A program made the position numbers and the translations under genes. 64,000 nt of DNA from Rhizobium sp. R634 (GTDB taxonomy: Bacteria; Pseudomonadota; Alphaproteobacteria; Rhizobiales; Rhizobiaceae), in contig NZ_LOKW01000005.1 of the NCBI RefSeq assembly GCF_002211305.1, positions 186,001 to 250,000 of the forward strand. The letters run 5' to 3'. Below are positions 63,240-64,000 of the stretch, one piece after another. How positions within the stretch are numbered: the stretch's first letter is position 1; every line of letters begins with the position of its first letter. The notes under the pieces are model-generated. The model was not told the origin of the DNA. It worked only from the letters and a program-made list of their open reading frames with translations, and ran no database searches.

Positions 63240-64000
63240 TTAGCTCTGGTTCTGGCTTTGCATCTGCCCGCCATCTTCCACCTTGACGGTGACCGACAGG
63301 GTTTCGCCCGGCGTGCCGATGCGCATGCCTGAAATCGGCGCGGCGTCGCGGTAGCAGAGGCCGGAGGCGGTCCTGACGTAGCGGCCGTCCGGGCAGATCT
63401 CGTTGGCCGGATCGAAGCCGACCCAGCCGAGGCCGGGAATATGCGCCTCGGCCCAGGCATGGGTCGCTGCCTGTTCGACCTTTTCTTCCATCATCAGATA
63501 GCCGGAGACATAACGTGCCGGCACCTGCAGGGCGCGGGCGGCGGTAACGAAGATATGCGCGTGGTCCTGGCAGACGCCGCTCTTCTTTTCCAGCGCCTGT
63601 TCCGCCGTCGTCGCCGTATCGCTGGTCCCGGGTTTGTAGTCGACCGCCTCGTGAATGGCGGCCATCAGCGCATGCATGCGGGCGAGTTGGTTATCGCCGT
63701 TGACGCCCTTGATCAGCTCCTTCACCAGCTTGCCGCTCTTGGTCAGCGGCGTCTCGCGCAGGAAGAGCCAGAGCGGGCAGAAGCCGGTATGCGGGCCGGT
63801 GACGCCGTTGAGGTCTGCCGTTTCGACCTCGCCTTCGGCGAGAATGCGGGTCGTCTGCTGCTCGCCTTCCAGCGAGACCAGATTGACGTGGTTGCCGTAC
63901 TGATCGTCATATTCCACTTCGGGGGTGGCGCCCTCGACCTTCAGCGACCAGCCGAGCACCTTCTGGCCTGGCGTCGTCGGCGGCGTCAGCCGCAGCCGCT
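63240..64000 (-). CDS. Transglutaminase-family protein, N-terminus outside the window
   Basis: The frame is open from the right edge (RLRLTPPTTPGQK), so the true start lies beyond 64000; GTG at 63959 is only an internal codon. The N-terminal beta domain (KVEGATPEVEYDDQYGNHVN) is followed by the papain-like transglutaminase core with Cys in KSGVCQDHAHIF, His in ATHAWAEAHIPGLGW and Asp in GFDPANE. Bacterial members are cytoplasmic thiol peptidase-like proteins of poorly known function, often next to circularly permuted ATP-grasp and alpha-E genes. The neighbour on that side is not visible. Confidence 0.83.
   Translation of the reverse strand, partial: RLRLTPPTTPGQKVLGWSLKVEGATPEVEYDDQYGNHVNLVSLEGEQQTTRILAEGEVETADLNGVTGPHTGFCPLWLFLRETPLTKSGKLVKELIKGVNGDNQLARMHALMAAIHEAVDYKPGTSDTATTAEQALEKKSGVCQDHAHIFVTAARALQVPARYVSGYLMMEEKVEQAATHAWAEAHIPGLGWVGFDPANEICPDGRYVRTASGLCYRDAAPISGMRIGTPGETLSVTVKVEDGGQMQSQNQS

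Overview
The window is typical of a rhizobial chromosome (Rhizobium leguminosarum / R. etli type). It has high GC, an exopolysaccharide pss cluster next to a PrsDE type I secretion system, chvE-gguAB-gguC sugar genes, an idhA-type inositol dehydrogenase and RIME-like palindromic repeats. No plasmid functions, phage genes, insertion sequences or CRISPR arrays were seen.

Region 1 (1-17.7 kb) is surface polysaccharide. It opens with the end of prsD and all of prsE (type I secretion), then an SGNH hydrolase. A long minus-strand series follows, from a Tat-exported GH10 glycanase (pssW) down to pssC-pssD-pssE. It holds six GT2-type proteins, one GT4, an acyltransferase, two ketal pyruvyltransferases and a Wzx flippase. 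Many genes overlap by 1-4 bases with ATG or TTG starts. The middle (about 5.7-13.2 kb) is visibly AT-richer than its flanks, as expected for an exchangeable repeat-unit cassette. Two membrane proteins of unknown role follow.

Region 2 (18.1-23.8 kb) is the most unusual part. A methyltransferase is followed by a five-gene co-directional cluster: an XRE regulator, a SARP/TPR-like regulator, a 70-residue Cys-free small ORF, a YcaO protein and a TfuA-like protein. This looks like an uncharacterised, probably thioamide-forming, RiPP locus.

Region 3 (24-44 kb) is mixed accessory content. It has ampC/ampR, a sugar ABC transporter with an SDR enzyme, a cyclase-TolB-TPR-rhodanese fusion, a toxin-antitoxin pair whose toxin is frameshifted, two more winged-helix/TPR regulators, a DUF882 protein, a cupin and an OafA-type acyltransferase. 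A tRNA-Arg(CCG) gene and a long imperfect inverted repeat follow.

Region 4 (44.7-64 kb) is sugar uptake and oxidation. It holds xylFHG with a divergent ROK repressor and candidate operator, idhA, a Tat-targeted Hint-domain protein, and gbpR divergent from chvE-gguA-gguB-gguC followed by a dehydrogenase and dehydratase. That last set supplies L-arabinose uptake and the last three steps of non-phosphorylating oxidation to 2-oxoglutarate. The window ends inside a transglutaminase-family gene.
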